From Rubrivivax sp. (GTDB lineage Bacteria > Pseudomonadota > Gammaproteobacteria > Burkholderiales > Burkholderiaceae_C), in NCBI GenBank assembly GCA_016707445.1, contig JADJHR010000012.1:1-57092 (forward strand): a stretch of 57,092 bases of DNA. The letters are read 5' to 3'. Positions 1 through 9,750 of the stretch are shown here, piece after piece. The notes below the pieces were generated by a model. That model saw nothing but the letters and a program-made list of their open reading frames with translations, did no database searches and was not told the origin of the DNA. Both the position numbers and the translations under genes were made by a program. Each line of letters starts with the position of its first letter. The stretch's first letter is position 1.

Positions 1-645
1 CTGCTGCAGTCGCAGTCGACGAATGCCATCCTCACCACCTTCAACGAGGTCAACATGGCCCCGTTGATGGACATGCGCAAGAAGTTCCAGGAGCGCTTCG
101 AGAAGGAACACGGCGTCAAGCTCGGGTTCATGAGCTTTTTCGTCAAGGCTGCAGTGGCCGCGCTGAAGAAGTTCCCCGTCATCAACGCCAGCGTCGACGG
201 CAGTGACATCGTTTACCACGGCTACTTCGACATCGGCATCGCGGTGGGCTCGCCGCGCGGCCTGGTTGTGCCGATCCTGCGCAATGCCGACCAGATGAGC
301 TTTGCCGACATCGAGAAGAAGATCGCCGAGTACGGCCAGAAGGCACGTGACGGCAAGCTCGGCATCGAGGAGCTGATGGGCGGCACCTTTTCGATCAGCA
401 ACGGCGGCACCTTCGGCTCGATGCTGTCGACGCCGATCATCAACCCGCCGCAGTCGGCGATCCTGGGCGTGCACGCGACCAAGGACCGCGCCGTGGTCGA
501 GAACGGGCAGGTGGTGGTGCGACCGATCAACTACCTGGCGATGAGCTACGACCACCGCATCATCGATGGCCGCGAGGCAGTGCTGGGCCTGGTCACGATG
601 AAGGACGCGCTGGAGGACCCGGCGCGCCTTCTGTTCGACATCTGA
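1..645 (+). CDS. odhB: Dihydrolipoyl succinyltransferase (E2 of 2-oxoglutarate dehydrogenase), 3' part
   Basis: The frame is open from the first base, so the 5' end of the gene lies outside the window; 214 residues of the C-terminal catalytic domain remain. E2 transfers the succinyl group from the lipoyl arm to CoA in the TCA cycle. The acyltransferase active-site signature SYDHRIIDGREAV (His and Asp) lies near the C-terminus, and NGGTFGSMLSTPIINPPQSA is the conserved CoA-binding and trimer region. The lipoyl and E1/E3-binding domains are not visible. lpdA starts 12 bases after the stop, which supports the oxoglutarate rather than the pyruvate complex, although the latter is not strictly excluded from this fragment alone. 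Confidence 0.93.
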   Translation: MLQSQSTNAILTTFNEVNMAPLMDMRKKFQERFEKEHGVKLGFMSFFVKAAVAALKKFPVINASVDGSDIVYHGYFDIGIAVGSPRGLVVPILRNADQMSFADIEKKIAEYGQKARDGKLGIEELMGGTFSISNGGTFGSMLSTPIINPPQSAILGVHATKDRAVVENGQVVVRPINYLAMSYDHRIIDGREAVLGLVTMKDALEDPARLLFDI

Positions 646-657
646 CCGGGCAGCGTC

Positions 658-2088
658 ATGAGCACCGCATTCGACGTCATCGTCATCGGCGCCGGCCCCG
701 GCGGCTACATCGCCGCCATCCGCGCCGCGCAGCTCGGCTTCAAGGTCGCCTGCATCGACGAGTGGAAGAACGACAAGGGCGGCCCGGCTCCAGGCGGCAC
801 CTGCACCAATGTCGGCTGCATCCCGAGCAAGGCCCTGCTGCAGTCAAGCGAAAACTACGAACACGCCGCGCACGGCTTTGCCGAGCACGGTATCGGCCTG
901 AAGGATCTGAGCATCGACGTGCAGAAGATGGTCGGACGCAAGCAGGCGGTGGTCAAGCAGAACAACGACGGCATCCTGTACCTGTTCAAGAAGAACAAGA
1001 TCAGCTTCTTCCATGGTCGCGGCTCGTTCGCAAGGGCTGTGGACGGTGGCTACGAGATCCTGGTCAACGGGGCCAAGGGTGACGAGCACTTGACCGCGGG
1101 GCAGATCGTCGTGGCCACCGGTTCGAGCGCGCGTGCCTTGCCAGGCACGCCCTTCGATGAGGAAATGGTCCTCAGCAACGACGGTGCGCTGCGCATCGTC
1201 GAAGTGCCCAGGAAGCTCGGGCTGATCGGCTCTGGCGTCATCGGGCTGGAGATGGGGTCGGTCTGGCGCCGCCTGGGCGCTGAAGTGACCGTGCTCGAGG
1301 CCATGCCCGCATTCCTGCCCGCCGCCGATGAGCAGATCGCCAAGGAGGCGCTGAAGGCTTTCAACAAGCAAGGCCTGAAGATCGAATTCGGCGTCAAGGT
1401 CGGTGCCGTCAAGGTCGGCAAGAAGGGCGTCAGTGTGGCCTGGACCGATGCCAAGGGTGCGGCGCAGTCGCTGGACGTTGACAAGCTGATCGTCAGCATC
1501 GGCCGCGTGCCGCACACCGAAGGGCTGAACGCCGCCGCGGTGGGCCTGCAGCTCGACGAGCGCGGCGCGATCGTGGTCGACGCCGACTGCCGCACCAACC
1601 TGCCTGGCGTCTGGGCGGTGGGTGACGTGGTGCGCGGGCCGATGCTGGCGCACAAGGCCGAAGAAGAGGGCGTGGCCGTGGCCGAACGCATCGCCGGCCA
1701 GCATGGCCATGTCGACTTCAACACCGTGCCCTGGGTCATCTACACCAGCCCCGAGATCGCCTGGGTGGGCCAGACCGAACAGGCCCTGAAGGCCGCGGGC
1801 CGGGCCTACAAGGCGGGCACCTTCCCCTTCCTGGCCAACGGCCGTGCGCGCGCGCTGGGTGACACCACAGGCATGGTCAAGTTTCTGGCCGATGCCAGCA
1901 CCGACGAGATCCTGGGCGTGCACATCGTCGGCCCGATGGCCAGCGAGCTGATCAGTGAGGCGGTGGTGGCGATGTCCTTCAAGGCCAGTGCCGAGGACAT
2001 CGCGCGCATCTGCCATGCCCACCCATCGCTGTCCGAGGCGATCAAGGAAGCGGCATTGGCGGTGGACAAGCGCACGCTGAACTTCTGA
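658..2088 (+). CDS. lpdA: Dihydrolipoyl dehydrogenase (E3)
   Basis: This 476-residue flavoprotein reoxidises the dihydrolipoyl arm of E2 and passes electrons to NAD+. The FAD-binding GAGPGG is at residues 11-16 and the redox disulfide sits in GGTCTNVGCIPSK (Cys49 and Cys54). A second dinucleotide fold (GLIGSGVIGLEMG) starts near residue 178, VGDVVRGPMLAHKAEEEG contacts FAD, and the C-terminal His455-Glu460 pair in HAHPSLSEAI completes the active site. Length is normal for the family. It starts 12 bases after odhB and is presumably cotranscribed with it as the last gene of the odh operon. Confidence 0.96.
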   Translation: MSTAFDVIVIGAGPGGYIAAIRAAQLGFKVACIDEWKNDKGGPAPGGTCTNVGCIPSKALLQSSENYEHAAHGFAEHGIGLKDLSIDVQKMVGRKQAVVKQNNDGILYLFKKNKISFFHGRGSFARAVDGGYEILVNGAKGDEHLTAGQIVVATGSSARALPGTPFDEEMVLSNDGALRIVEVPRKLGLIGSGVIGLEMGSVWRRLGAEVTVLEAMPAFLPAADEQIAKEALKAFNKQGLKIEFGVKVGAVKVGKKGVSVAWTDAKGAAQSLDVDKLIVSIGRVPHTEGLNAAAVGLQLDERGAIVVDADCRTNLPGVWAVGDVVRGPMLAHKAEEEGVAVAERIAGQHGHVDFNTVPWVIYTSPEIAWVGQTEQALKAAGRAYKAGTFPFLANGRARALGDTTGMVKFLADASTDEILGVHIVGPMASELISEAVVAMSFKASAEDIARICHAHPSLSEAIKEAALAVDKRTLNF

Positions 2089-2153
2089 CCGTTCAATTTG
2101 CAGCGCGTCGGCGGGCCGGAGCCGTGCCGCCGCGGCTCTTATCATCGCGCCCC

Positions 2154-3251
2154 ATGCCGGTTCGCCTGCTCTACGAACAGACCCTTGCCGAGCGTGGCTA
2201 CCAGACCGACGATGCCCAGCTGCGTGCCGTGGCGTCGCTGGAACGCTGCGAGAACGAATGGGCCGACTACAAGGCCCGTCGCAGCAATACGCTGACCAAG
2301 CTGATCCGACGGCCGCCGATCCCGCGCGGCGTGTACATGTGGGGCGGTGTCGGGCGCGGCAAGAGCTTCCTGATGGACTGCTTCTTCCAGGCCGTGCCGC
2401 TGACGCGCAAGACGCGGCTGCACTTCCACGAGTTCATGCGCGAGGTGCACCGCGAACTGCAGGACCTGAAGGGCACGGTCAATCCGCTGGACGAGCTCGG
2501 CCGGCGCATCGCACGCCGCTACCGGCTGATCTGCTTCGACGAGTTCCACGTCGCCGACGTGACCGACGCGATGATCCTGCACCGGCTGCTCGATGCGCTG
2601 TTCGACAACCGGGTGAGCATCGTCACGACCTCGAACTTCCACCCCGACGAGCTGTACCCCAACGGCCTGCACCGCGACCGCATCCTGCCGGCCATCGAGC
2701 TGCTCAAGCAGCATCTCGAGGTGATCAACGTCGACGCCGGCACCGACTACCGCCAGCTGTCGCTCGGTCGTGTCGAGATGTACCTCTGTCCGCTCGATGA
2801 CGCTGCGCATGCCGTGATGGCGCAGTCCTTCGACCGCCTGGCCGAGGCGCGTGACGAAGACCCGCTGTTGCACATCGAGCATCGTGAGTTGCGGGCCAGG
2901 CGGCGCGCCGGTGGCGTGGTGTGGTTCGACTTTCGCACCTTGTGCGGTGGGCCTCGGTCGCAGAACGACTACCTCGAGATCGCCTCGCGCTTTCACACCG
3001 TGCTGCTGTCCGGCGTGCCTCAGATGCCACCGCGGCTGGCCAGCGAGGCGCGGCGCTTCACCTGGTTGGTGGACGTGCTGTACGACCGCCGTGTCAAGTT
3101 GATCATCTCGGCCGCGGTGCCGGCCGAGTCGCTGTATACCGAAGGGCCTCTGGCGCACGAATTTGCGCGCACCGTGTCGCGCCTGGCCGAGATGCGCACG
3201 CCCGAGTTTCTGGCGCTGGCGCGGCGTGATGTGGACACATCGTTGACCTGA
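2154..3251 (+). CDS. zapE: Cell division ATPase ZapE (AFG1-like)
   Basis: Predicted 365-residue P-loop ATPase of the AFG1/ZapE family, which in E. coli interacts with FtsZ during late division. Walker A is GGVGRGKS (residues 64-71) and Walker B is LICFDE (Asp129, Glu130). The arginine-rich C-terminal half is typical. I chose the ATG at 2154, because the in-frame upstream codons (from 2124) encode no conserved sequence and RLLYEQTLAERGY resembles the usual N-terminus. It stands 65 bases after lpdA; zapE next to odh/lpd genes is common in Burkholderiales. Confidence 0.92.
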   Translation: MPVRLLYEQTLAERGYQTDDAQLRAVASLERCENEWADYKARRSNTLTKLIRRPPIPRGVYMWGGVGRGKSFLMDCFFQAVPLTRKTRLHFHEFMREVHRELQDLKGTVNPLDELGRRIARRYRLICFDEFHVADVTDAMILHRLLDALFDNRVSIVTTSNFHPDELYPNGLHRDRILPAIELLKQHLEVINVDAGTDYRQLSLGRVEMYLCPLDDAAHAVMAQSFDRLAEARDEDPLLHIEHRELRARRRAGGVVWFDFRTLCGGPRSQNDYLEIASRFHTVLLSGVPQMPPRLASEARRFTWLVDVLYDRRVKLIISAAVPAESLYTEGPLAHEFARTVSRLAEMRTPEFLALARRDVDTSLT

Positions 3252-3254
3252 ACG

Positions 3255-3851
3255 ATGTCGACGACCCCACCGGTACTGCTGGCCTGCGGCCTGGCCCTGC
3301 TGCTGGCGATGGCGGGGGCGCGGGCCGACGTCGACGCAGCGCCGCCGGCTGCCCATGAACGTCAGGACATCCAGTCGCGCTTCAACCGCGAGCGTCAGGC
3401 CTGTGCGCAACGCTTCACCGTCAACGACTGCGTGGACGCGGCGCGAAGTCGCGAGCGAAGCGCGCTGGCCGATCTGCAGCGGCGCCAACAGGCCGCCGCA
3501 ACGCAGCAGCGTGCGCAGCGTGCCGGCGAACACCAGCGCGAGGTGCAGGCCCGGCAGGTGGCGGACGCGACACCTGCAGCCCCGGCGACGGCTTCGGCCG
3601 CCACCGCTGCGCGAGCATTCACGGCGCCTGCTGCGCCCGTTATCAGGCCGCGTGTTGCGCCGGCGGCGGCAGACCGTGCCCAGTCGGCGGCCTCGCAGGC
3701 CGCCCGGCGGGCAGCGGCGGCACGCCAGCTGCAACAAACGATCAAGGCCGATCAGGCGCGCATCGATGGCCGGCTGGCGCGGCGAGCCGCCCAGGGCAAG
3801 ACCGTACCGCCCTTGCCGCCGGGCCCCGCGGCATCGTTGCCCAGGCGCTGA
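3255..3851 (+). CDS. Secreted Ala/Arg/Gln-rich hypothetical protein
   Basis: 198 residues starting three bases after zapE. Residues 1-25 form a plausible Sec signal peptide, with a hydrophobic LLACGLALLLAMAGARA and likely cleavage after ARA. The mature part has two cysteines (RQACAQRF, NDCVDAARS) and then a long Ala/Gln/Arg-rich stretch (residues about 65-165) with coiled-coil character and low complexity. No enzymatic motif is visible. I do not recognise a characterised family. The two spaced cysteines near the start of the mature chain could form a periplasmic disulfide; this is inference. Confidence 0.7.
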   Translation: MSTTPPVLLACGLALLLAMAGARADVDAAPPAAHERQDIQSRFNRERQACAQRFTVNDCVDAARSRERSALADLQRRQQAAATQQRAQRAGEHQREVQARQVADATPAAPATASAATAARAFTAPAAPVIRPRVAPAAADRAQSAASQAARRAAAARQLQQTIKADQARIDGRLARRAAQGKTVPPLPPGPAASLPRR

Positions 3852-3856
3852 GCGCG

Positions 3857-4624
3857 CTACTTCAGGGGGTCGACGCGCAGCAGCGCCACCGACAGGTTGT
3901 CGCCACCGCCGCGGGCGCGCTGCCGCGCCTTGGAGATCAGCATCTCGCCCGCTTCGCGCGGCGGCAGGGCATGCACGATCGCACCCATCTCCTTGGGCGT
4001 GAAGTAGTGCCACAGGCCGTCGCTGCAGGCCAGCAAGGTGTCGCCGTAGGACAGCCGATCGATGCTCCACATCGTCACTGGCGGGTCGGTCTGCGTGCCC
4101 AGGCATCCGGTCAGCAGGTTCGACTGCGGGTGCGTGTTGGCCGCTTCTTCGGTCAGCTTGCCCTCATCGACCAGGCGTTGCACGAAGGAATGGTCGGTGG
4201 TGCGCCGCGCCAGCTCGGCACCGCGAAAGTGGTAGACGCGGGAGTCTCCGGCATGCACCACCCAGCACTCAAGATCGGGGTTGATCAGGAACGCGGCGAT
4301 CGTGCTGTGCGGCTCTTCCTCGGCCGTGATGGCCGTCAGCTTGATCATCAGGTGCGCTTCCATCACCAGCTGGTGCAACAGCTGCGAGGCGTCGTCCTGG
4401 CTGGGCACGTAGCGCTCGAAGACCTGACGGCCGGTCAGCATCACTTGATCGGCGGCCTTGCGACCCCCGCTCTTGCCGCCCATGCCGTCGGCCACGATGG
4501 CCAGGGCGCAGCCTTTGACGCGCTGGTGCATCAGGATCTCGACCTGATCCTGCTGGTAGGCCCGGTCGCCCCTGTGCAGCCCTGTCGCGGCGGACAACCG
4601 GAAGGACTGCGCGGTCGATGTCAT
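3857..4624 (-). CDS. PP2C-family serine/threonine protein phosphatase
   Basis: Metal-dependent (Mn/Mg) phosphatase of the PPM/PP2C class, 255 residues, cytoplasmic. Metal-binding signatures are DGMGG (residues 46-50), HAGDSRVYHFRG, CSDGLW and the C-terminal GGDNLSVALLRVD. The frame extends 11 codons upstream to 4657, but ATG 4624 gives MTSTAQSFRLSAATGLHRGD, which matches the usual family N-terminus; a promoter-like sequence ends just before it. It is convergent with the secreted-protein gene (5 bases between stops) and divergent from the ydcH-like gene. The cognate kinase is not in this window. Confidence 0.92.
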   Translation of the reverse strand: MTSTAQSFRLSAATGLHRGDRAYQQDQVEILMHQRVKGCALAIVADGMGGKSGGRKAADQVMLTGRQVFERYVPSQDDASQLLHQLVMEAHLMIKLTAITAEEEPHSTIAAFLINPDLECWVVHAGDSRVYHFRGAELARRTTDHSFVQRLVDEGKLTEEAANTHPQSNLLTGCLGTQTDPPVTMWSIDRLSYGDTLLACSDGLWHYFTPKEMGAIVHALPPREAGEMLISKARQRARGGGDNLSVALLRVDPLK

Positions 4625-4629
4625 GGCCC

Positions 4630-4657
4630 AGAATATAAACTCCCAGGGCGACTTCAA
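4630..4657 (-). promoter_or_regulatory. Candidate sigma70 promoter for the PP2C gene, possibly leaderless
   Basis: On the minus strand, TTGAAG (4652-4657) and TATTCT (4630-4635) are separated by 16 bases. The predicted start of transcription falls at or next to the ATG at 4624, so the mRNA could be leaderless. The short divergent gap is AT-rich compared with its surroundings. Confidence 0.4.
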
Positions 4658-4668
4658 GGCATGCCTTC

Positions 4669-4872
4669 ATGAGCGACAACCTGCATTCTCCCCAGCGTCT
4701 GCTGATCGAGCTGCGCATGGAGCATGCGGACCTCGACAACCTGATCGACCGCAACACCGACGACCTCTCTGCCGACGACCTGCTGCTGCGGCGGCTGAAG
4801 AAGCGTCGGCTGTTGCTGCGCGATCAGATCGCCCGACTGGAGGGCGCGCTGGAGCCGCCCGAGCCGGCGTGA
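4669..4872 (+). CDS. YdcH/DUF465-family small protein
   Basis: 67-residue acidic/basic helical protein. The pattern LLIELRMEHADLDNLID followed by a KKRRLLLRDQIARLEG helix is that of the YdcH (DUF465) family, which forms a short coiled coil; its function is unknown. Its last bases overlap the next gene in GTGA (4869-4872), so the downstream helicase is probably translationally coupled to it. Confidence 0.85.
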   Translation: MSDNLHSPQRLLIELRMEHADLDNLIDRNTDDLSADDLLLRRLKKRRLLLRDQIARLEGALEPPEPA

Positions 4873-6896
4873 GCAAGAGCCTGTGGGCACGCAGCGCCGC
4901 GGTATTCGATGCCGACGGCCCGCTGGCGCAGGCCGACCCGAACTACCACCCACGGCCGGCCCAGACCGAGCTGGCACGCGCCGTCTGCCTGGCGATCGAG
5001 CAGCGCTCGGCACTGGTTGCCGAGGCCGGCACCGGGGTCGGCAAGACCTTCGCCTACCTGGTGCCGCTGCTGCTTTCGGGTGGGCGCGCGCTGGTCAGCA
5101 CCGCCACCAAGAGCCTGCAGGACCAGTTGTTCCTGCGCGATCTGCCGCGTCTGGTGCAACAGCTGCGTGTGCCGGTGCACACGGCCTTGCTGAAGGGCCG
5201 CTCGAGCTACCTGTGCCGCCATCGGCTGCAACAGGCGCGCGAGAGCGCGCAGCTGCCAGACCGTTTTGCCGTGCGCGCGCTGGCGCGGGTCGAGACCTGG
5301 GCCCAGTCCACGCGCAGCGGTGACCTGGCCGAAATGGAGGGCCTGGACCAGCGCTCTCCGGTGATCCCGCTGGTGACCAGCACGCGTGACAACTGCCTGG
5401 GCACCGACTGCCCCGAGTACCGCAGCTGTCATGTCGTGCAGGCTCGGCGCGAGGCCATGGCCGCTGACCTGGTGGTCGTCAATCACCACCTGTTCTTTGC
5501 CGACATGGCCTTGCGCGACAGCGGCGTGGCCGAACTGCTGCCCACCGTCGACGCGGCGGTGTTCGACGAGGCGCATCAGCTGGTCGATGCCGGCGTGCAG
5601 TTTCTCGGCCAGACCCTGGGCACGGCGCAGACCCTGGAGCTGGCGCGCGACCTGCTGGCAGTGGGCAACAGCCAGGCGCGTGGACTTGCGCCCTGGCAGC
5701 CGCTGGCAGCGGCCATCGAGATTGCTGCGCGCGATCTGCGGCTGGCGCTGGCCGGCGAGCTGCGTGAGGTGCGCGGGATGCGCAAGCTGCGCTGGGACGA
5801 GCGCGCCGACTGTCCCGAGCTGGCGTCGGCGCTGGCTCGGTTGAGCGTTGCGCTCGACGAGGCTGCCCAGACGCTGGCCGCGCGGCTGGAGATCGGCCCC
5901 GACATGGCGCGCCTGCACCAGCGTGCGCTCGAGATCGTCGCGCTGGCGCGTCGCTTCAGCGAGCCGGCCGAGGAAGGGCGGGTGCGCTGGATCGACCTGT
6001 CGGCGCAGCAGGCGCGGCTGGTGGAGGCACCGCTCGACATTCGCAGCATGCTTACTGAGCAGCGCGCCGGCACACCGCGGGCCTGGATCTTCACCTCGGC
6101 CACGCTCGGCGACGACGAGGCACTGACCTGGTTCACACGCCAGACCGCACTGGAGGACGCAGCCACGCTGCGCGTGCGCAGCCCCTTCGACTACGCGCAA
6201 CATGCACGGCTGTGGGTGCCGCCGCGATTTCCGAAACCCAACGAATCAGCTCACCCGGTGGCGGTGGGCGAGCTGGCGGCGCGTTGTGCGCATGCCTTGC
6301 AGGGCCGGACCTTCGTGCTGACCACGACCTTGCGTGCGCTGGAGATCGTCGCTGCCGCGCTGCGTGCCGAAGCCGACCTGATCGGCGCCGACCTGGACAT
6401 CCTGACCCAGGGTTCGCAGCCGCGCCGCGCGCTGCTGCAGCAGTACGGCGACGGCCAGGGCAAGGTGCTGATCGGCTCGCACAGCTTCTGGGAAGGCATC
6501 GACATGCCGGGCGACGCGCTGCAATGCGTGCTGATCGACAAGCTGCCGTTTCCCCCGCCCAACGATCCGCTGGTCGAAGCCAGGGTCAGACAGTTGCAGG
6601 CACAGGGCCGCAATGCCTTCGACGAAGTGCATGTGGCCGAGGCCGCCGTCGCGTTGAAACAGGGCGCGGGGCGGCTCATCCGATCTGAGACCGACCACGG
6701 CCTGCTGGTGATCTGCGACCCCAGGCTGCGCCAGATGGGCTACGGGCGGCGCCTGCTGGCGGCGCTGCCGCCGATGACCGCGCTGGACGACGAACCCGAG
6801 GCGCTGGACTGGCTGGCGCTGCTGGCGGCCATGCGATTGCAGGCCGGTGCGCCTACCAGATCCGCCACCAGGGTTTGGCCGCCGCCTTGGCCGTGA
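4869..6896 (+). CDS. DinG/YoaA-type ATP-dependent DNA helicase (Fe-S, XPD-like)
   Basis: 675-residue superfamily 2 helicase. Walker A AGTGVGKT is at residues 53-60 and the DEAH box VFDEAH at about 231-236. Four cysteines (116, 176, 181, 187; the last three in CLGTDCPEYRSC) fit the 4Fe-4S cluster of DinG/YoaA/XPD enzymes, and motif VI is QGAGRLIRSETDHG. The family unwinds DNA 5' to 3' and acts in repair of R-loops or stalled replication. I chose GTG 4869, overlapping the upstream stop; the longer frame from 4623 is only the shadow of the YdcH-like gene. The 3' end overlaps the end of bamD by 44 bases. Confidence 0.92.
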   Translation: MSKSLWARSAAVFDADGPLAQADPNYHPRPAQTELARAVCLAIEQRSALVAEAGTGVGKTFAYLVPLLLSGGRALVSTATKSLQDQLFLRDLPRLVQQLRVPVHTALLKGRSSYLCRHRLQQARESAQLPDRFAVRALARVETWAQSTRSGDLAEMEGLDQRSPVIPLVTSTRDNCLGTDCPEYRSCHVVQARREAMAADLVVVNHHLFFADMALRDSGVAELLPTVDAAVFDEAHQLVDAGVQFLGQTLGTAQTLELARDLLAVGNSQARGLAPWQPLAAAIEIAARDLRLALAGELREVRGMRKLRWDERADCPELASALARLSVALDEAAQTLAARLEIGPDMARLHQRALEIVALARRFSEPAEEGRVRWIDLSAQQARLVEAPLDIRSMLTEQRAGTPRAWIFTSATLGDDEALTWFTRQTALEDAATLRVRSPFDYAQHARLWVPPRFPKPNESAHPVAVGELAARCAHALQGRTFVLTTTLRALEIVAAALRAEADLIGADLDILTQGSQPRRALLQQYGDGQGKVLIGSHSFWEGIDMPGDALQCVLIDKLPFPPPNDPLVEARVRQLQAQGRNAFDEVHVAEAAVALKQGAGRLIRSETDHGLLVICDPRLRQMGYGRRLLAALPPMTALDDEPEALDWLALLAAMRLQAGAPTRSATRVWPPPWP

Positions 6897-7665
6897 CGCC
6901 GGTGACGTAGGGGCTGTCGGGGAAGTTCGTGCGCAGCACGCGCTGCGCCGCATCACGCAGGTCCGGCAGTTGCAGCTTGTCGTAGCTGGCGACCATGATG
7001 TGCAGCGCCTCTTCAGTGGTTGGCGCCTGCTGGAACTCGGTCACCGCCTGCTGCGCCCGGTTGGCCGCGGCGAGGTAGGCACCGCGATTCAGGTAGTAGC
7101 GCGCCACATGCACCTCGTAGGCGGCCAGCGTGTTGACGATGTAGTCCATGCGGACCTTGGCATCGGGCGTGTAGCGCGAGTTCGGGAACTGCTCGGTCAG
7201 CTGCTTGAAAGCCAGGTAGGCATCTCGCGATGCGCGCTGGTCTCGTTCGGCCAGATCCTGGCCGGCCAGGTTGCCCAGCAGGCCCAGGTTGTCGTTGAAG
7301 TTGATCACGCCGCGCAGGTACAGCGCGTAGTCCAGCGCCGGGCTCGACGGGTTGTACTTGATGAAGCGCTCGATGGTCGACAGCGCCTGCGCCTTCTCGT
7401 TGGTTTTCCAGTACAGGTAGGCCAGGTCCAGCTGCGACTGCTGGGCCAGCAAGGTGCCGGCGCCCAGGCCCTCGACGCGCTCGAGGGCCTTGATGGCGCG
7501 GTCGTAGCTGCCGGCGTCGGCATCGGCCTTGGCCTCTGCATACAATTTCTCGGCGTTGCGGCCGGCGAACTCGTCTTTCGGGCTGGACGCACAGCCGGCC
7601 AGGATCGTCATGGCCAAGCCGGCCAGGGTTGCGGCCGCAAGACGCCATCGGCGAAAGTGTTGCAT
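6853..7665 (-). CDS. bamD: Outer membrane assembly lipoprotein BamD
   Basis: 270-residue lipoprotein of the BAM complex. The signal peptide ends in ILAGC with lipidated Cys25. The mature chain is a series of TPR helices beginning DEFAGRNAEKLYAEAKADAD, including the conserved SPALDYALYLRGVINF and SRYTPDAKVRMDYI segments. BamD works with BamA, which is also in this window, to insert beta-barrel proteins. It is transcribed divergently from rluD, the classic arrangement in proteobacteria, and its 3' end overlaps the convergent helicase gene. Confidence 0.96.
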   Translation of the reverse strand: MQHFRRWRLAAATLAGLAMTILAGCASSPKDEFAGRNAEKLYAEAKADADAGSYDRAIKALERVEGLGAGTLLAQQSQLDLAYLYWKTNEKAQALSTIERFIKYNPSSPALDYALYLRGVINFNDNLGLLGNLAGQDLAERDQRASRDAYLAFKQLTEQFPNSRYTPDAKVRMDYIVNTLAAYEVHVARYYLNRGAYLAAANRAQQAVTEFQQAPTTEEALHIMVASYDKLQLPDLRDAAQRVLRTNFPDSPYVTGVTAKAAAKPWWRIW

Positions 7666-7737
7666 GGGTGTTTCGGTGCGGCGGGCCGGGCCCGATCAGA
7701 CACGATCAGACGGCTGCGCTTGGGTTGCAGGCGGTCG

Positions 7738-7743
7738 ATTATA
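7738..7743 (-). promoter_or_regulatory. Consensus -10 element upstream of bamD
   Basis: The minus strand reads TATAAT, a perfect -10, about 70 bases before the bamD ATG in otherwise very GC-rich DNA. I see no good -35 at the expected spacing (GGCTGG at 17 bases), so activity would need an activator or an alternative contact. The same AT-rich stretch on the plus strand (TATAGG, 7740-7745) lies directly before the rluD ATG. Confidence 0.4.
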
Positions 7744-7751
7744 GGAAGCAG

Positions 7752-8738
<987 letters not shown>

Positions 8739-8745
8739 TGCGGGC

Positions 8746-8776
8746 TTGCAACAAGGCCTCGCGGCACGGCTACAAT
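8746..8776 (+). promoter_or_regulatory. Candidate promoter in the 304-base gap before scpB
   Basis: TTGCAA (8746-8751) and TACAAT (8771-8776) are 19 bases apart, slightly long for sigma70. This is the only promoter-like signal in the gap 8739-9042. The remainder of the gap (8777-9042) is GC-rich. I see no gene, repeat or clear hairpin in it, so scpB would have a leader of about 260 bases. Confidence 0.45.
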
Positions 8777-9042
8777 CATGCATTGCGGCGTCTTCCCGCG
8801 CCAGCCGACCGGCCGTTCCAGGGCCGCGCGGCCGGGCCATCTGACGCAATGCAGTTCGCCCCCGTATGCGGCGTGACCCCGGGTGACCCGGAGTGACGAC
8901 AAGGCAGCGCCAGCGGCGCCCACAGCCCAGCCAACCGTAGCAACCCGCCATTGCCGCACCGGACCCCCGATGCCGCAAGGCCCCAGGACACCGATGAGCC
9001 TTTGCCCCGCCCCGTCGAGGCGGCCTCTGCCCAGCACCAGCG

Positions 9043-9750
9043 ATGACCAGCGCCGAAGCCAAGCGCATTCTCGAGACAGCCCTCATCTGCGCGCAGTCGC
9101 CGATGCCGCTGCGCGACATGCGTGTGCTGTTCGACGACGAGATCGGCGCCGATTCAGTGCGCATGCTGCTCGACGAGATCAGCCGTGACTGGGCCGACCG
9201 CGGCGTCGAACTGGTCACGCTCGCCAGCGGCTGGCGCTTCCAGAGCCGACCCGAGATGCGCACTTACCTGGACCGGCTGCACCCTGAAAAGCCGCCCAAG
9301 TATTCGCGCGCTGCGATGGAGACGCTGGCCATCGTGGCCTACCGTCAGCCGGTGACGCGGGGTGACATCGAGGACATCCGCGGCGTGACGGTCAGCTCGC
9401 AGATCGTCAAGCAGCTCGAGGACCGGGGCTGGATCGAGTCGATCGGCTACCGCGAGGCCGCAGGCCGACCGGCGCTGTTTGCCACCACGCAGCGCTTTCT
9501 CGACGATCTGGGGCTTGCCGCGCTGGACCAGTTGCCGCCGCTGGGTGTGCAGGGCGAAGGTCATGAGCGCGCCGTGGCTGTGCTCGAAGCGCAAGCCCGG
9601 CTGCTCGACGACGACCAGGCCAGCCTGCTGCTGGACGAGGCCGAGCCCGCAGGGCCGCAGGCCGAACCGCAACCACCCGCGGGCGATCCTTGTCCGCCTG
9701 ACGACCTTTCCCTTCGCCCCCCTGAGTCACCGTCCACAGAGCAACCATGA
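9043..9750 (+). CDS. scpB: Segregation and condensation protein B (ScpB)
   Basis: 235 residues. Two winged-helix domains occupy residues about 1-175; RAAMETLAIVAYRQPVTRGDIEDIRGV is the diagnostic ScpB block. The last 60 residues are Pro/Glu-rich and look disordered. ScpB dimers bind ScpA and SMC in chromosome condensation. scpA is not in the window; in many Burkholderiales the two are apart. The stop overlaps the rluB start (ATGA, 9747-9750), a common pair. Confidence 0.94.
   Translation: MTSAEAKRILETALICAQSPMPLRDMRVLFDDEIGADSVRMLLDEISRDWADRGVELVTLASGWRFQSRPEMRTYLDRLHPEKPPKYSRAAMETLAIVAYRQPVTRGDIEDIRGVTVSSQIVKQLEDRGWIESIGYREAAGRPALFATTQRFLDDLGLAALDQLPPLGVQGEGHERAVAVLEAQARLLDDDQASLLLDEAEPAGPQAEPQPPAGDPCPPDDLSLRPPESPSTEQP

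Noticed and set aside
844..4106. Long minus-strand open frames opposite lpdA and zapE (844-2145 and 2142-4106)
   Set aside because: Their translations are rich in Arg, His, Gly and Gln with no known motif, and the opposite strand encodes complete conserved proteins. They are by-products of high GC codon use.
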